From assembly GCA_900545085.1 (NCBI GenBank), contig UQXU01000072.1:1-9051 (forward strand): a DNA stretch of 9,051 nucleotides. The letters are read 5' to 3'. Every line of letters begins with the position of its first letter. The first letter of the stretch is position 1. Under the pieces are notes generated by a model. That model ran no database searches, was not told where the DNA came from, and worked only from the letters and a program-made list of their open reading frames with translations. The position numbers and the translations under genes were made by a program. This document shows, in pieces, positions 1 to 5,907 of this stretch. The DNA is from an uncultured Eubacteriales bacterium. GTDB lineage: Bacteria > Bacillota > Clostridia > Christensenellales > Christensenellaceae.

Positions 1-74
1 CCGCCACTGAAGCCCTAAGAGGCTTCGCCCCTCGTTCACTTGTTGAATGACGGGGGCTGTGCCCCTTATTGAAC
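1..74. repeat. Hairpin-rich repeat-like segment at the window edge
   Basis: This short GC-rich stretch is unlike the AT-rich DNA beside it and holds several nested inverted repeats. GAAGCC (9-14) pairs with GGCTTC (21-26) across a 6-nt loop. GGGGC (53-57) pairs with GCCCC (61-65) across TGT. GTTCA (34-38) pairs with TGAAC (70-74) and encloses the second hairpin. No T-run follows either stem, so it does not look like a simple intrinsic terminator. It begins exactly where the neighbouring YccF-like reading frame ends early, so it may be the end of a small inserted repeat (REP-like or MITE-like) that runs off the window. Only one copy is visible, so its repetitive nature is inferred. Confidence 0.4.
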
Positions 75-287
75 CCAAAATACATTTAGAATTACAGAAA
101 GGCTTCCGCCGCCGTATTGCACATCTTTTCCGAAAGGGAATAAAAGAAGCTTTGCGAATTTAAAACATTGTACTCCTATTGGTATTCCAACTATAGTGAT
201 ATACCAAAGGACGCCTGCCAGCAACCAACAGATACCTTGCCATAGCCCGCATAATAAAAACCAAAGTATGTTTCCAATACAACTCAT
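66..287 (-). CDS. YccF-family small membrane protein, probably truncated
   Basis: This 73-residue hydrophobic protein matches the YccF (DUF307) inner-membrane domain: a WFLLCGLWQGICWLLAGVLW-type helix, then ITIVGIPIGVQCFKFAKLLLFPFGK, the family's characteristic GIP-G-Q-FK...PFG signature, at about residues 8-54. Family members usually carry two such domains in about 120-150 residues. Here the second has only started (LNVFWVQ) when a TAA stop appears, at the junction with GC-rich hairpin DNA. A strong GGAGG site (complement at 296-300) lies 8 nt before the ATG, so the start is secure. The family's function is poorly known, with a membrane or transport-associated role assumed. It lies 85 bp downstream of the aminotransferase on the same strand. 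It could still be expressed as a one-domain protein, or be a decaying gene. Confidence 0.7.
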   Translation of the reverse strand: MSCIGNILWFLLCGLWQGICWLLAGVLWYITIVGIPIGVQCFKFAKLLLFPFGKDVQYGGGSLSVILNVFWVQ

Positions 288-334
288 TTACGTAACCTCC
301 GAATATCAAGCGGATCAATTTGATTAAAAAATAT

Positions 335-363
335 ATTATCGAGAATGAGATGTTGTATGAAAA
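335..363 (-). promoter_or_regulatory. Possible promoter for the YccF-like gene
   Basis: Read on the minus strand, TTTTCA (358-363) and GATAAT (335-340) are separated by 17 bp and lie about 50 bp before the YccF-like start. The -10 matches the consensus at five of six bases, but the -35 at only four. AT-rich DNA gives such matches by chance. The 85-bp gap has no convincing terminator, so the gene could also be read through from the aminotransferase. Confidence 0.3.
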
Positions 364-372
364 TATTGTCCC

Positions 373-1539
373 TTATTTTTGTATTATGCCGCTTTCATCT
401 ATCTTTTGAACAGCGCGTCTTATTATCTCAGGCGGCGCAGTCAGGGCGAAGCGGACATATCCGTTTCCGAGCGAACCGAAGCTGTCTCCGGGTACGCACA
501 TGACACCTGTACGGTCGAGCAGCTCTAATACAAAATCGACGGAGCTGGAAAAACCTTCAGGCAGGGGCGCCCATACGAACATAGTTGCGTCAGAATCAGG
601 GCATTTCCAACCTATGCTGCGCAGTCCTCCGCAAAGCGCGTCTCGTCTTTCTTTGTAACCTTCTCGCTGCTGAGCGAGAAAATCCTGAGGTCCTTTCAGA
701 GCCGCGATCGCAGCATATTGAACAGGTAAGAAAACACCGTAATCTATTTGGGAGCGCAGTTTGCGGAATTGATTTATCATATCAGCATTGCCGAGCGCAA
801 AGGATATGCGGGCGCCTGTCATATTATAGGTCTTGGACAAGGAGTTAAATTCGATACCTACGTCCATAGCTCCGGGCGTAGAGAGAAAAGATCCGCCATG
901 CTCACCGTTTAGTATAATTTCGGAGTATGCGTTATCATGTACCACCATTATGTCATATTTTTTTGCGAATGCTACCAATTTTTCATAAAATGATTTGTTC
1001 GCTGTTTTTCCCGTCGGATTGTTGGGATAAGAAACTATCATTAACTTTGCGTTCTTGGCTTGTTCAACGGGTATAGCATCGAAGTCGATCAGAAAATCAT
1101 TTTCAGCCGTGAGAGGCACTTTATAAAATTTTGCACCTGCCATGAAAGGACCAAAGCTGAAAATAGGATATCCGGGATTTGTTACTATTACAGTATCTCC
1201 GGGATCTATAAGTGCGAAAGCTATATGTGCAATACCTTCCTGCGATCCGTTTACTGAGGTTATCTGTTCCGGCGCCAGGGTTACGCCGTACCTCTTTGAA
1301 TACCAGTTTTGTACTGCCGATGTAAGAGCAGGTGTGTCGTTAATGGAGTAACCGTACATTTTGGGGTCAGACGCACATTCGCTAAGTGCTTTGACGATAT
1401 GCGGCTGAGGCAGAAAATCGGGAGTGCCGATAGTTAAATTTATAACTTCACGTCCTTTTGAGACTGCTTCAACTCTGCGTGCTTCCAAAACGGAAAATAT
1501 ATTTGGAGTTATGCTCGTTGCAATTTTAGAGAATTTCAT
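373..1539 (-). CDS. Class I/II PLP-dependent aminotransferase
   Basis: This 388-residue protein is a full-length fold-type I aminotransferase of the aspartate/LL-diaminopimelate/alanine aminotransferase group. It moves an amino group between an amino acid and a 2-oxo acid in the cytoplasm. Visible landmarks in order are the N-terminal INLTIGTPDF (33-42), the YPNNPTG loop with Asn174, HDNAYSE with Asp202 and Tyr205 (PLP ring contacts), SLSKTYNMTGAR with the Schiff-base Lys236 and phosphate-binding Arg244, and YVRFAL with the substrate-carboxylate Arg363. The start is supported by AAAGG (complement at 1547-1551) 7 nt upstream and by a good divergent promoter. The N-terminus resembles clostridial proteins often labelled LL-diaminopimelate aminotransferase, but substrate cannot be assigned from motifs. 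It is transcribed away from the hydroxylase regulator, so a shared control region is possible. A metabolic link to purine breakdown is not shown. Confidence 0.93.
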   Translation of the reverse strand: MKFSKIATSITPNIFSVLEARRVEAVSKGREVINLTIGTPDFLPQPHIVKALSECASDPKMYGYSINDTPALTSAVQNWYSKRYGVTLAPEQITSVNGSQEGIAHIAFALIDPGDTVIVTNPGYPIFSFGPFMAGAKFYKVPLTAENDFLIDFDAIPVEQAKNAKLMIVSYPNNPTGKTANKSFYEKLVAFAKKYDIMVVHDNAYSEIILNGEHGGSFLSTPGAMDVGIEFNSLSKTYNMTGARISFALGNADMINQFRKLRSQIDYGVFLPVQYAAIAALKGPQDFLAQQREGYKERRDALCGGLRSIGWKCPDSDATMFVWAPLPEGFSSSVDFVLELLDRTGVMCVPGDSFGSLGNGYVRFALTAPPEIIRRAVQKIDESGIIQK

Positions 1540-1578
1540 TTAAATACCTTTCAAATAATTATATAAATTGACAAAGTG

Positions 1579-1607
1579 ATTATATCAGATATGTTAAAGG
1601 TGTGCAA
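1579..1607 (-). promoter_or_regulatory. Promoter of the aminotransferase gene
   Basis: On the minus strand TTGCAC (1602-1607) and a perfect TATAAT (1579-1584) are separated by 17 bp. The expected start of transcription is near 1572, giving a leader of about 30 nt. This is the best minus-strand promoter in the divergent region. It overlaps a weaker plus-strand pair, TTGACA (1568-1573) with TATGTT (1590-1595) at 16 bp. Confidence 0.65.
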
Positions 1608-1640
1608 TGCCAATACTGACACTCGAGACTTAATATGTTA
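1589..1640. promoter_or_regulatory. Candidate operator: paired ATATGTTA sites in the divergent region
   Basis: The octamer ATATGTTA occurs at 1589-1596 and again at 1633-1640, 44 bp apart, about four helical turns. The first copy lies in the spacer of the aminotransferase promoter and the second overlaps the -10 of the regulator promoter. The second copy also forms an imperfect inverted repeat, ATATGTTA-GAA-TAACTATAT (1633-1652). This placement suits a dimeric winged-helix repressor acting on both promoters, possibly the regulator encoded alongside. Chance is a real alternative in such AT-rich DNA. Confidence 0.3.
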
Positions 1641-1644
1641 GAAT
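1616..1644 (+). promoter_or_regulatory. Promoter of the NTase-ModE regulator gene
   Basis: CTGACA (1616-1621) and TAGAAT (1639-1644) are separated by 17 bp. Each matches the sigma70/sigmaA consensus at five of six positions, and a TG one base before the -10 makes an extended -10. Transcription should start near 1651, leaving a leader of about 26 nt that carries the AGGAG site at 1666-1670. Confidence 0.65.
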
Positions 1645-1676
1645 AACTATATCAAGCTATTATTTAGGAGATTAAA

Positions 1677-2591
1677 ATGCGTAAGGTCGTCGCCGGTATA
1701 GTTTCTGCGGCAGATAACGGTCGTTCCTTTCCGTTATTAAAAATGGGGAATATATCAGTAGTACAGCGTATAGTAATTACTTTAAAGCAAGCGGGTGTGT
1801 TCCCTGTTGTAGTTCTTATAGGATTAAAGTCTGCCTCAGAGATAAAAGCCGAGCTTGCAAAAGAGGGCGTAATATTTGTAGAAAACCAACAGGTAGATGA
1901 AGAGCAGTTTCAAGCGGTAAAGCTGGGATTGAAACTGCTTAAAGGCAAAGCTGAGCGAGTAGTATTTTCGCCGGTAAACGTACCCATGTTTTTGCCTGCT
2001 ACGCTTTCAATGCTGATAGGAGCTAAGGGTGGAATAGTGACTCCGGTGCATGATTCTGCAGGCGGGCATCCGGTCGTAATAGATATGCGTCTGGCAGATA
2101 AAATTTTGGAATACAATGGAGAAAGAGGACTGGCCGGAGCTATATCCGAGCTGGAATCCGAACGTGTAAGAATACAAACTGATGATGAAGGTGTGATTGC
2201 AAATGCTCATACAGCCGAACAGTTGGAAAAGCGTTTGCAGGATCATAATAATGCTATTTTACGCCTGAGTGCCAAGCTAAGTTTGGAAAGGGAGACGGAG
2301 TTTTTCGATGACAGAACAAAGCTTTTGTTGTACTTGCTGGAATTTTCGGGATCTGTAAAAAACGCATGCGACAGTATGTCTATATCTTATAGAAAGGCGT
2401 GGCAGCTCTTAGATGAGCTGGAAAATGTGCTTAAATTTGATATAGTCATAAGAAGGCATGGCGGGGCAGGCGGAGGAAGAACTGAGCTGACAGATAAAGG
2501 AAGAGCTTTTCTGCACAAATATATAGAGCTTGAGAGCAAAGTCAAGAGCTATGCTCAGTGCGAATTTAGACAAATATTTGGAGAAATATAG
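1677..2591 (+). CDS. Regulator: degenerate MocA-like nucleotidyltransferase domain fused to ModE-type HTH
   Basis: Residues 1-185 align with the MocA/YgfJ-like protein encoded downstream: the central EEQFQAVKLGLK (75-86) matches its SDMLASIKLGVK, and GGHPVVI (129-135) with LEYNGERGLAGA (144-155) matches its RRHPPLV and LNYNGEGGLRGL. The catalytic signatures are lost. The Gly-rich nucleotide loop is shortened to AADNGRSFPLL, the metal-binding LPGDMP is replaced by SPVNVP (Asn101), and the late DLD motif is replaced by ANA (175-177). Residues about 213-290 are a ModE N-terminal winged helix: SISYRKAWQLLDELE is the recognition region and RRHGGAGGGRTELTDKGRAFLHKY the wing. The ModE molybdate-binding domain is absent. 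AGGAG sits 6 nt before the ATG. Inference: a DNA-binding regulator of the following hydroxylase operon that senses a nucleotide or molybdopterin ligand through a dead enzyme fold. Residual enzymatic activity cannot be excluded. Confidence 0.85.
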   Translation: MRKVVAGIVSAADNGRSFPLLKMGNISVVQRIVITLKQAGVFPVVVLIGLKSASEIKAELAKEGVIFVENQQVDEEQFQAVKLGLKLLKGKAERVVFSPVNVPMFLPATLSMLIGAKGGIVTPVHDSAGGHPVVIDMRLADKILEYNGERGLAGAISELESERVRIQTDDEGVIANAHTAEQLEKRLQDHNNAILRLSAKLSLERETEFFDDRTKLLLYLLEFSGSVKNACDSMSISYRKAWQLLDELENVLKFDIVIRRHGGAGGGRTELTDKGRAFLHKYIELESKVKSYAQCEFRQIFGEI

Positions 2592-2612
2592 CGAGTTGCA
2601 TTTGAGAATTAC

Positions 2613-2642
2613 TTGCAGCTTTGCGTTAATGAGTAGTATAAT
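2613..2642 (+). promoter_or_regulatory. Promoter of the molybdenum hydroxylase operon
   Basis: TTGCAG (2613-2618) and a perfect TATAAT (2637-2642) are 18 bp apart in the gap between the regulator and the hydroxylase genes. Transcription would start near 2649, giving a leader of about 44 nt. No terminator is visible after the regulator, so read-through from its promoter is also likely. Confidence 0.6.
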
Positions 2643-2656
2643 TTATAGTAGTTCCT

Positions 2657-2671
2657 GAAAATTTAATTTTC
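2657..2671. promoter_or_regulatory. Perfect AT-rich palindrome in the operon leader
   Basis: GAAAATT-T-AATTTTC is a 15-bp perfect inverted repeat around one central base, lying just after the predicted transcription start and before the ribosome binding site. That is a standard place for a repressor operator, and a candidate partner is the ModE-like protein upstream. It lacks the TATATA-type core of the E. coli ModE site. A weak RNA hairpin in the leader is the alternative. Confidence 0.35.
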
Positions 2672-2682
2672 CCCCTGTATAT

Positions 2683-2687
2683 GGAGG
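2683..2687 (+). promoter_or_regulatory. Ribosome binding site fixing the hydroxylase start at 2693
   Basis: GGAGG lies 5 nt before the ATG at 2693. An in-frame ATG at 2681 overlaps this site and has no good site of its own. The protein from 2693 begins MFIINVNGSQYEAR, the normal start of a plant-ferredoxin-like 2Fe-2S domain. Confidence 0.75.
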
Positions 2688-2692
2688 TTCAG

Positions 2693-5257
2693 ATGTTTAT
2701 TATCAATGTAAACGGCAGTCAGTATGAGGCTCGGCATGACGGAAAATTGCTCCCGTTTTTGCGTGATGAGCTGCGGCTTACTTCCTGTAAGGATGGATGC
2801 AGCGAGGGTGCGTGCGGCACATGCACTGTTCTCGTAGACGGGAAAAAAGTAAAAGCATGTATTCCCAAGCTAAGTACGCTGCAAGGTAAACAAATCATGA
2901 CTCTGGAAGGCATACCGCGTGAAGAAATGGAGATATATGAATTTTGCTTTGCAGAAGCGGGCGCGGTTCAATGCGGATTTTGCATTCCGGGGATGATAAT
3001 GTCTGCCAAGAGCCTGCTGGATGTCAATCTCAACCCTACGTTGGCAGAAGTAAAAAAAGCAATAAACGGAAATATTTGTCGCTGTACGGGATATAAAAAG
3101 ATTGAAGAAGCGATATTAATGGCGGCGGAGTTCTTTCGAGAAAAGAAAAGCATTCCGAAACAGCCCAGCGAGCTGAGAATGAACATGTATGCACATCGCA
3201 TAGATGTAAAGGAAAAGATTAACGGTACGGGGATTTTTGTAGATGATATAGTCGTGCCCGGGATGATATATGCTTCTGCCGTTCGTTCCGGATTCCCGAG
3301 GGCAAAAATAAACAGTATAGATTTATCGGAGGCGATTCAGCATCCTGATTGTGTGGAAATACTTACGAAAGAAGATGTTCCGTGCAATAAAATAGGTCAT
3401 ATTAAACATGATTGGGATGTACTTCGCGGAGTGGGCGATATAACCAGATATGTAGGAGATGCCATAGTCTTGGTGGCTTCCAGAAAAAAAGAAACGCTTG
3501 AAGAGATAAAATCTCTTGTCAAAATAGACTTTACAGAGCTTCCGCCTGTGACCTGTCCGACAGACGCTCTCAAAGCAGACGCGCCTCTTATACATGAAGA
3601 CGGGAATGTGATGAGCAGAGCTGAGTTAAAACGCGGCAATGCAGACGAAGCGATTAAAAATTCAAAGTATGTAGTCACACGCAAATACAAAACACCCTGG
3701 CAGGAACACGGTTTTATGGAACCGGAATGCGCTATAGCAATGCCGGAGGGAGAGGATGGAGTAAAGCTTTATACCAGCTCGCAATCCGTATATGACGAGC
3801 AGAGGGAAATATCTCTTATGCTGGGGATTCCGCCGGAGAAGGTTCACTCTCATGCCGCCCTTGTGGGCGGAGGCTTTGGCGGAAAAGAGGATATGAGCGT
3901 TCAGCATCATGCTGCTCTCATGGCGTGGTATACGAAATTGCCCGTTAAGGTCAAATTTTCGCGACAGGAGAGTCTGGATTATCACGTAAAAAGACATCCG
4001 ATGGAAATGGAGTTTACAACAGCGTGCGATGAGAACGGCTATCTGACCGGAATGAAGGGGATAATCATCGCAGATACAGGCGCGTATGCATCGCTCGGAG
4101 GACCTGTGCTGCACCGCGCATGTACTCATGCGGCGGGACCTTATAATTATCAGAACATAGATATTTTAGGTATGTCTGTATACACGAATAATGTAGTCTC
4201 CGGCGCTTTCCGAGGCTTCGGAGTAACACAGAGCTGCTTTGCAACAGAGAACAACATAAATCTTTTAGCTGAAATGGTGGGAATATCTCCCTGGGAATTC
4301 AGATACAAGAATGCAATACGCCCGGGGCAGGTTTTGCCGAATGCACAGATTGCAGATGAAAGTGTGGCAATGGCAGAATGCCTGGAGGCGGTCAAGGATG
4401 TTTATGAATCCAGCCCGTATGCAGGGATAGCGATAGGGTTTAAAAACAGCGGGACAGGTATGGGGAAAAAGGACATAGGCAGAGTTTTGCTGAGTGTAGA
4501 AGATGGGAAACTGCATGTTCGCACCTCCGCTTCGTGTATGGGTCAGGGAATAGCTCAGATGTGCGCTACTGTTATATGCGACGTAACAGGGTTAGATCCG
4601 AGACTGATAATTCACGAACATCCGGATACTCTACGAACCCCTGATTCGGGTACGAGCACTGCATCGCGCCAGACTGTTATGACGGGAGAAGCTTCCAGAC
4701 GTGCGGCGGAAAAGCTGAAGCTGGCTTTGCAGAGTAAGGAGCTTTCGGAGTTGGAAGGTAAGGAGTTTTACGGTGAATACTCTGCCAAGACAGATCCGCT
4801 CGGCGCGATAAAAGAAAACCCCATAAGCCACGTCAGCTACAGCTATGGAGCCCAGGTCGTAATACTGGATGAACAAGGAAAACTGCAAAAAGTAGTTGCG
4901 GCATACGATGTAGGGACTCCGGTAAACATTCAATCTGTAGAAGGACAGATTGAGGGCGGAATAGTTATGGGTCTCGGCTATGCGCTGACGGAAGAATTTA
5001 CGTGTGAGGGTGGCTATCCTAAGAAAAAGCTGGGTACGCTCGGGCTTATGCGTGCTTTGGAGACGCCCGAGCTGGAGGTTAGGCTTGTTCAGGCGAAAGG
5101 AAAAATTCCCTATGCTCTGGGAGCGAAAGGATGCGGCGAGCTGTGCATGATTCCCACCGCTCCGGCGGTCGCTCATGCGTACTACAGGCTGGACGGCGAG
5201 CTGCGCACTTCGCTTCCTGTTAAAAATACTTACTACAAAAAGGAAAAGAAACAGTGA
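2693..5257 (+). CDS. xdhD: Fused 2Fe-2S/molybdopterin hydroxylase, XdhD-like (selenium-dependent xanthine dehydrogenase type)
   Basis: This 854-residue protein joins two parts. Residues 1-150 form the two-cluster iron-sulfur module of the xanthine oxidase family: Cys36, 41, 44, 56 for the ferredoxin-like cluster and Cys94, 97, 129, 131 for the cluster near molybdenum. Residues about 165-850 form the molybdopterin-binding part, with GGGFGGKED (392-400), KRHP with Arg434, AFRGFG (505-510), MGQG (616-619), PDSG (650-653) and GAKGCGEL with the likely catalytic Glu816. Arg434 and Glu343 (in FMEPE) appear to match the substrate-binding Arg/Glu pair of xanthine dehydrogenase. There is no FAD domain, so electrons must leave through a partner. 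Length and order match E. coli XdhD and clostridial proteins annotated as selenium-dependent xanthine dehydrogenase. The likely reaction is hydroxylation of a purine or similar heterocycle. Selenium dependence is inferred from family resemblance; there is no selenocysteine codon. It overlaps the next gene by 4 bp. Confidence 0.88.
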   Translation: MFIINVNGSQYEARHDGKLLPFLRDELRLTSCKDGCSEGACGTCTVLVDGKKVKACIPKLSTLQGKQIMTLEGIPREEMEIYEFCFAEAGAVQCGFCIPGMIMSAKSLLDVNLNPTLAEVKKAINGNICRCTGYKKIEEAILMAAEFFREKKSIPKQPSELRMNMYAHRIDVKEKINGTGIFVDDIVVPGMIYASAVRSGFPRAKINSIDLSEAIQHPDCVEILTKEDVPCNKIGHIKHDWDVLRGVGDITRYVGDAIVLVASRKKETLEEIKSLVKIDFTELPPVTCPTDALKADAPLIHEDGNVMSRAELKRGNADEAIKNSKYVVTRKYKTPWQEHGFMEPECAIAMPEGEDGVKLYTSSQSVYDEQREISLMLGIPPEKVHSHAALVGGGFGGKEDMSVQHHAALMAWYTKLPVKVKFSRQESLDYHVKRHPMEMEFTTACDENGYLTGMKGIIIADTGAYASLGGPVLHRACTHAAGPYNYQNIDILGMSVYTNNVVSGAFRGFGVTQSCFATENNINLLAEMVGISPWEFRYKNAIRPGQVLPNAQIADESVAMAECLEAVKDVYESSPYAGIAIGFKNSGTGMGKKDIGRVLLSVEDGKLHVRTSASCMGQGIAQMCATVICDVTGLDPRLIIHEHPDTLRTPDSGTSTASRQTVMTGEASRRAAEKLKLALQSKELSELEGKEFYGEYSAKTDPLGAIKENPISHVSYSYGAQVVILDEQGKLQKVVAAYDVGTPVNIQSVEGQIEGGIVMGLGYALTEEFTCEGGYPKKKLGTLGLMRALETPELEVRLVQAKGKIPYALGAKGCGELCMIPTAPAVAHAYYRLDGELRTSLPVKNTYYKKEKKQ

Positions 5258-5907
5258 AATCGTGCGGTGATTTAAGCTGTATTATCGCAGCGGCGGGCAT
5301 GTCCAGTCGGATGAATGCTTTCAAGCCTTTGTTGGAATTGGATGGGAAGAAAGTCATAGAGCGAACTATAGAAAGTGCGCTTTCTGTATCAAAAAGCGTT
5401 GTGCTGATTTTGGGAAATCGTGCGGGAGAGGTGCGTCGGGAGACGGAAAAGTACGGTGAAAGATTAATAATAACAGAGAATGAGAACTATGCAGAATCTG
5501 ATATGCTTGCATCTATAAAATTAGGTGTAAAAGCTATGCCGAGGTGCAGCGCGTTTTTTATTCTTCCGGGCGATATGCCTCTTGTAAATACAGCGACATT
5601 TAAAAAGCTTGCAGAGGCTATGCCGGATCAGGGAGGAATTGTATTTCCTGTTTATAAAGGGAGGCGCCGACATCCGCCGTTGGTTTCATATAGATTCACG
5701 GACAGCATACTCAATTACAATGGAGAAGGCGGACTGCGCGGGCTGTGGAGAAAGCTTGGCGAAGCAAAAGAGGTGAAAGTTGAGGATGAAGGCTGCGAGC
5801 TGGATTTGGACTATAATAGCGACTATCTCAGAGCAAAAGAGATATTGAAGCAGAGGAGGCGGCTATATGGAGAACATAAGCAGATCTGTAAAGAAAAAGG
5901 ATCATGA
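5254..5907 (+). CDS. mocA: MocA/YgfJ-type molybdopterin cytidylyltransferase-like maturation protein
   Basis: This 217-residue cytoplasmic protein has the nucleotidyltransferase fold that, in MocA, transfers CMP from CTP to Mo-molybdopterin to give the cytosine dinucleotide cofactor of xanthine dehydrogenase-family enzymes. All signatures are intact: AAAGMSSRMNAFKPLL (12-27) for nucleotide binding, SDMLASIKLGVK (82-93), LPGDMP with Asp107, GRRRHPPLV (136-144), YNGEGGLRG (155-163), and the late acidic DLDYNSDY (184-191). The GTG start overlaps the upstream TGA stop (GTGA), which implies translational coupling; a weaker AAGGA site lies about a dozen bases upstream. The basic C-terminal tail overlaps the next gene by 41 bp. 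Position between two hydroxylases suggests that it serves both. In selenium-type clusters the YgfJ subfamily is a maturation factor of uncertain exact reaction, so the cytidylyl transfer is a family inference. Confidence 0.87.
   Translation: MKSCGDLSCIIAAAGMSSRMNAFKPLLELDGKKVIERTIESALSVSKSVVLILGNRAGEVRRETEKYGERLIITENENYAESDMLASIKLGVKAMPRCSAFFILPGDMPLVNTATFKKLAEAMPDQGGIVFPVYKGRRRHPPLVSYRFTDSILNYNGEGGLRGLWRKLGEAKEVKVEDEGCELDLDYNSDYLRAKEILKQRRRLYGEHKQICKEKGS
5854..5859 (+). promoter_or_regulatory. Ribosome binding site inside mocA, fixing the xdhA start
   Basis: A full AGGAGG lies 7 nt before the ATG at 5867, inside the coding sequence of the preceding gene. It supports the start at 5867, and therefore a real 41-bp out-of-frame overlap rather than a later start. 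Confidence 0.75.

Noticed and set aside
53..65. GGGGC-TGT-GCCCC hairpin as a terminator for the YccF-like gene
   Set aside because: No T-run follows on the minus strand and the 5-bp stem overlaps the region just after the stop; it fits a repeat element better.
1568..1595. Plus-strand TTGACA/TATGTT promoter
   Set aside because: Its -10 matches only four of six bases with 16-bp spacing, and it overlaps the stronger minus-strand promoter; the pair at 1616-1644 better serves the regulator.
2681..2692. Upstream in-frame ATG giving an 858-residue hydroxylase (MEVQ extension)
   Set aside because: This ATG overlaps the GGAGG that serves the ATG at 2693, and the extension is not part of the ferredoxin-like domain.
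2592..2692. Molybdenum-cofactor riboswitch upstream of the operon
   Set aside because: The leader after the predicted start is only about 44 nt and shows one small AT palindrome, far too little for the known Moco RNA fold.
3662..4129. 155-codon open frame on the minus strand
   Set aside because: Antisense to the Mo-binding core of the fused hydroxylase; no motif support.
4631..5176. 181-codon open frame on the minus strand
   Set aside because: It lies wholly inside the hydroxylase gene, antisense, with no family motif and a low-complexity Arg/Ser/Tyr-rich composition typical of an antisense shadow.
2693..5257. Selenocysteine (in-frame TGA) in the hydroxylase
   Set aside because: No in-frame TGA occurs inside the gene; the suspected selenium in this family is part of the cofactor, not of the protein chain.
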